From assembly GCA_030704615.1 (NCBI GenBank), contig CM060732.1:33895053-33959052 (forward strand): DNA of 64,000 nt, in the 5' to 3' direction. How positions within the stretch are numbered: the stretch's first letter is position 1; the number at the start of each line of letters is the position of its first letter. Both the position numbers and the translations under genes were made by a program. Below, piece after piece: positions 62,615-64,000 of the stretch. The DNA comes from Takakia lepidozioides (lineage: Eukaryota; Streptophyta; Takakiopsida; Takakiales; Takakiaceae). The notes beneath the pieces were generated by a model. That model had not been told where the DNA came from. It ran no database searches and worked only from the letters and a program-made list of their open reading frames with translations.

Positions 62615-63247
62615 TTGTATAAGAGCACAATTATATTCGCTGCAATCCCCAGCTCATGGCGAAAACCCCCCTCCTCGCACAGTGAGGAAGTATGCAACGT
62701 TGATGAGGCCAATGCCGGCGATGTTATTCCCGCATGCCTTACTCATGGCAGCTCCCCAATTTCTAGCCGCCGAAAGCAGGGAAATGATCAATCTCCACCC
62801 ACTCCTTATACTTGCTTCCACTCTCAGCTTATAAGGCTCTCAGCCCTCTCCCCCGCTTGTTCACCAGCTTGTCTCCTCAGTACTTTCGTGGTTCAGTATC
62901 TCTTCATTATCTTGCAAATCATATCTGTGATTTGGCAGAAAGATCAGGAGGGAGGAAAGTGGTTCTCTGTGCCTGTTTGTTTTCAGGTGTCTGCTGGCAT
63001 CTTGCTCTTAGCTAGCAACAATGAGCTCTTGGGATACAACAAGCAAAAGGGGGAGCAAAGGGGGCTCAACAATGCGCAGCAGCTCAGCGCTCACATGGCA
63101 AAAGAGGGAAGACTACTTGGATCATCAAAAACAACACCACCTCTAATGGCTCAGGGGATTCAATCCTGGGCAAAGGCCCGTGTCCCTCCGTCAATGCATA
63201 ATCTCCTTTCTTGGACGAGGGGTGTGGGAGGACTCCATCCCACATGA
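62615..63247 (+). CDS. Hypothetical 210-residue open frame
   Basis: The longest frame in the right flank. It has a hydrophobic stretch (STFVVQYLFIILQIISVIW) at about residues 88-108. No domain, no supporting splice context and no clear coding bias. It may be chance or part of an unannotated gene. Confidence 0.15.
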   Translation: MYKSTIIFAAIPSSWRKPPSSHSEEVCNVDEANAGDVIPACLTHGSSPISSRRKQGNDQSPPTPYTCFHSQLIRLSALSPACSPACLLSTFVVQYLFIILQIISVIWQKDQEGGKWFSVPVCFQVSAGILLLASNNELLGYNKQKGEQRGLNNAQQLSAHMAKEGRLLGSSKTTPPLMAQGIQSWAKARVPPSMHNLLSWTRGVGGLHPT

Positions 63248-63249
63248 CA

Positions 63250-64000
63250 TCCCTGATTAGTCAGTGTTGAAGTTGGATGCGGAAAAGCTCAAACTACAGG
63301 CGCATAAACTAACCCATAGAGGGGTTTTTCTTTACTTCTCGGGGAAGTTGAGACCCAGGTTATGGGTAAGACGATGGAATGTAGAGCACTTAGGTGCAGA
63401 TGGAGGGTTGGCTCAGCATTTCTGCCTTTCAATGGGAAGAGGGTTCTACTTGGCCATTTTTTTGCTCGCCAGCAGAAGCTGAAGCCGCACTGAGCTTCAA
63501 CTGTCAATTGTCTGCAACAAGCTACTTATCGATTGAGATGCATGTAATTATGTTTTATAAAATAACTAGGGCTACGCATTGCTTCGCATTACTAGTGTCA
63601 ACTGCTGATTACAATGATACATTTTGTTGGAAATATACTGTATGCAAATAACATTAGGAACACTGTAAAAACGTAAGGCATGCATATGATATGATGGTAC
63701 TTTCACCATAATATAAAAAATTAACGCCTCACGTAGGAAAAGTAAGGGCCTACACGAGGGGCCATGCCCAAGAATCATGGGCCCAAGACTAGAGCTTTTG
63801 GGCCCACAATCGGGCTGAATGAACTGATTAAAATATAATTTTCAAGGAATTGGGCCCTCCTCGTGTAAACCTATTGGGCCCAACCTAAGGCCTAAACCTA
63901 CACCAATATCAGGCGCTCTCCCCCTTCTTCCATTCTTTGTCTTCTACGCTTCACGTTGTCACCCATCAAATCATGTATCCCTAAACTATGGAAACAAGAA
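63250..64000. other. No recognisable feature
   Basis: Mixed sequence with several GGGCCCA-type motifs between 63,760 and 63,890 (TTGGGCCCA, TGGGCCC), the plant site-II/TCP-like element often found in promoters. A gene may start beyond the right edge. Confidence 0.35.

Noticed and set aside
62396-63507. Several frames of 60-210 codons in the right flank as genes
   Set aside because: No domains, no splice support and overlapping frames on both strands. Only the longest is listed, at low confidence.

Overview
The window is nuclear DNA of a land plant. Two intron-rich host genes with clear plant orthologues lie in the middle: an F-box/JmjC gene and a TDY-class MAP kinase. They are surrounded by large, mostly decayed transposable elements, satellite arrays and a piece of plastid DNA with a trnK 5' exon. 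The moss-type MULE transposase, the ParB-like/methyltransferase gene and a cytosine-methyltransferase retrotransposon suggest a seed-free lineage (lycophyte, fern or moss). That placement is inference.

Layout. 1-500 is an inverted partial copy of the MULE transposase gene, followed by a 500-N assembly gap. 1,001-4,905 is a decayed Ty3/gypsy pol on the plus strand. A LINE follows, split at 5,300 by a 14-kb terminal-inverted-repeat transposon (5,301-19,381) with an 8-bp target duplication CTGCGAAG. Inside the transposon, a MULE/SWIM transposase gene (minus, 6,087-9,690) and an intron-containing ParB-like plus DNA-methyltransferase gene (plus, ~12,626-19,145) diverge from a 2.4-kb palindromic array. 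The same GGCGCC-centred motif recurs in the left subterminal zone and in one intron. 19,382-23,880 holds the LINE remainder, other repeats, plastid-derived DNA and the promoter of the F-box/JmjC gene (23,897-33,250, 18 exons, reading frame intact). The MAP kinase (42,564-37,548, minus) is convergent with it. 43,900-49,168 is AT-rich satellite and low-complexity DNA.

49,169-60,987 is a minus-strand Ty3/gypsy retrotransposon with an unusual coding set: gag with two zinc knuckles, protease, a C5 cytosine methyltransferase domain, reverse transcriptase, RNase H, and an integrase ending in a canonical PHD finger. Its leader carries an intronless plastid-type GIY-YIG gene fragment. The primer-binding site is complementary to the element's own LTR, which points to self-priming. 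The LTR segments have the order expected from an inserted, permuted 2-LTR circle. This copy is dead: six in-frame stops, frameshifts, and substitutions at the methyltransferase and protease active sites. Nearly all the point changes read as C-to-T.

The theme of the window is that two unrelated mobile elements, a giant MULE-like transposon and a gypsy retrotransposon, each carry a DNA-methyltransferase-type gene. 60,988-64,000 shows little beyond a dispersed ~70-bp repeat.
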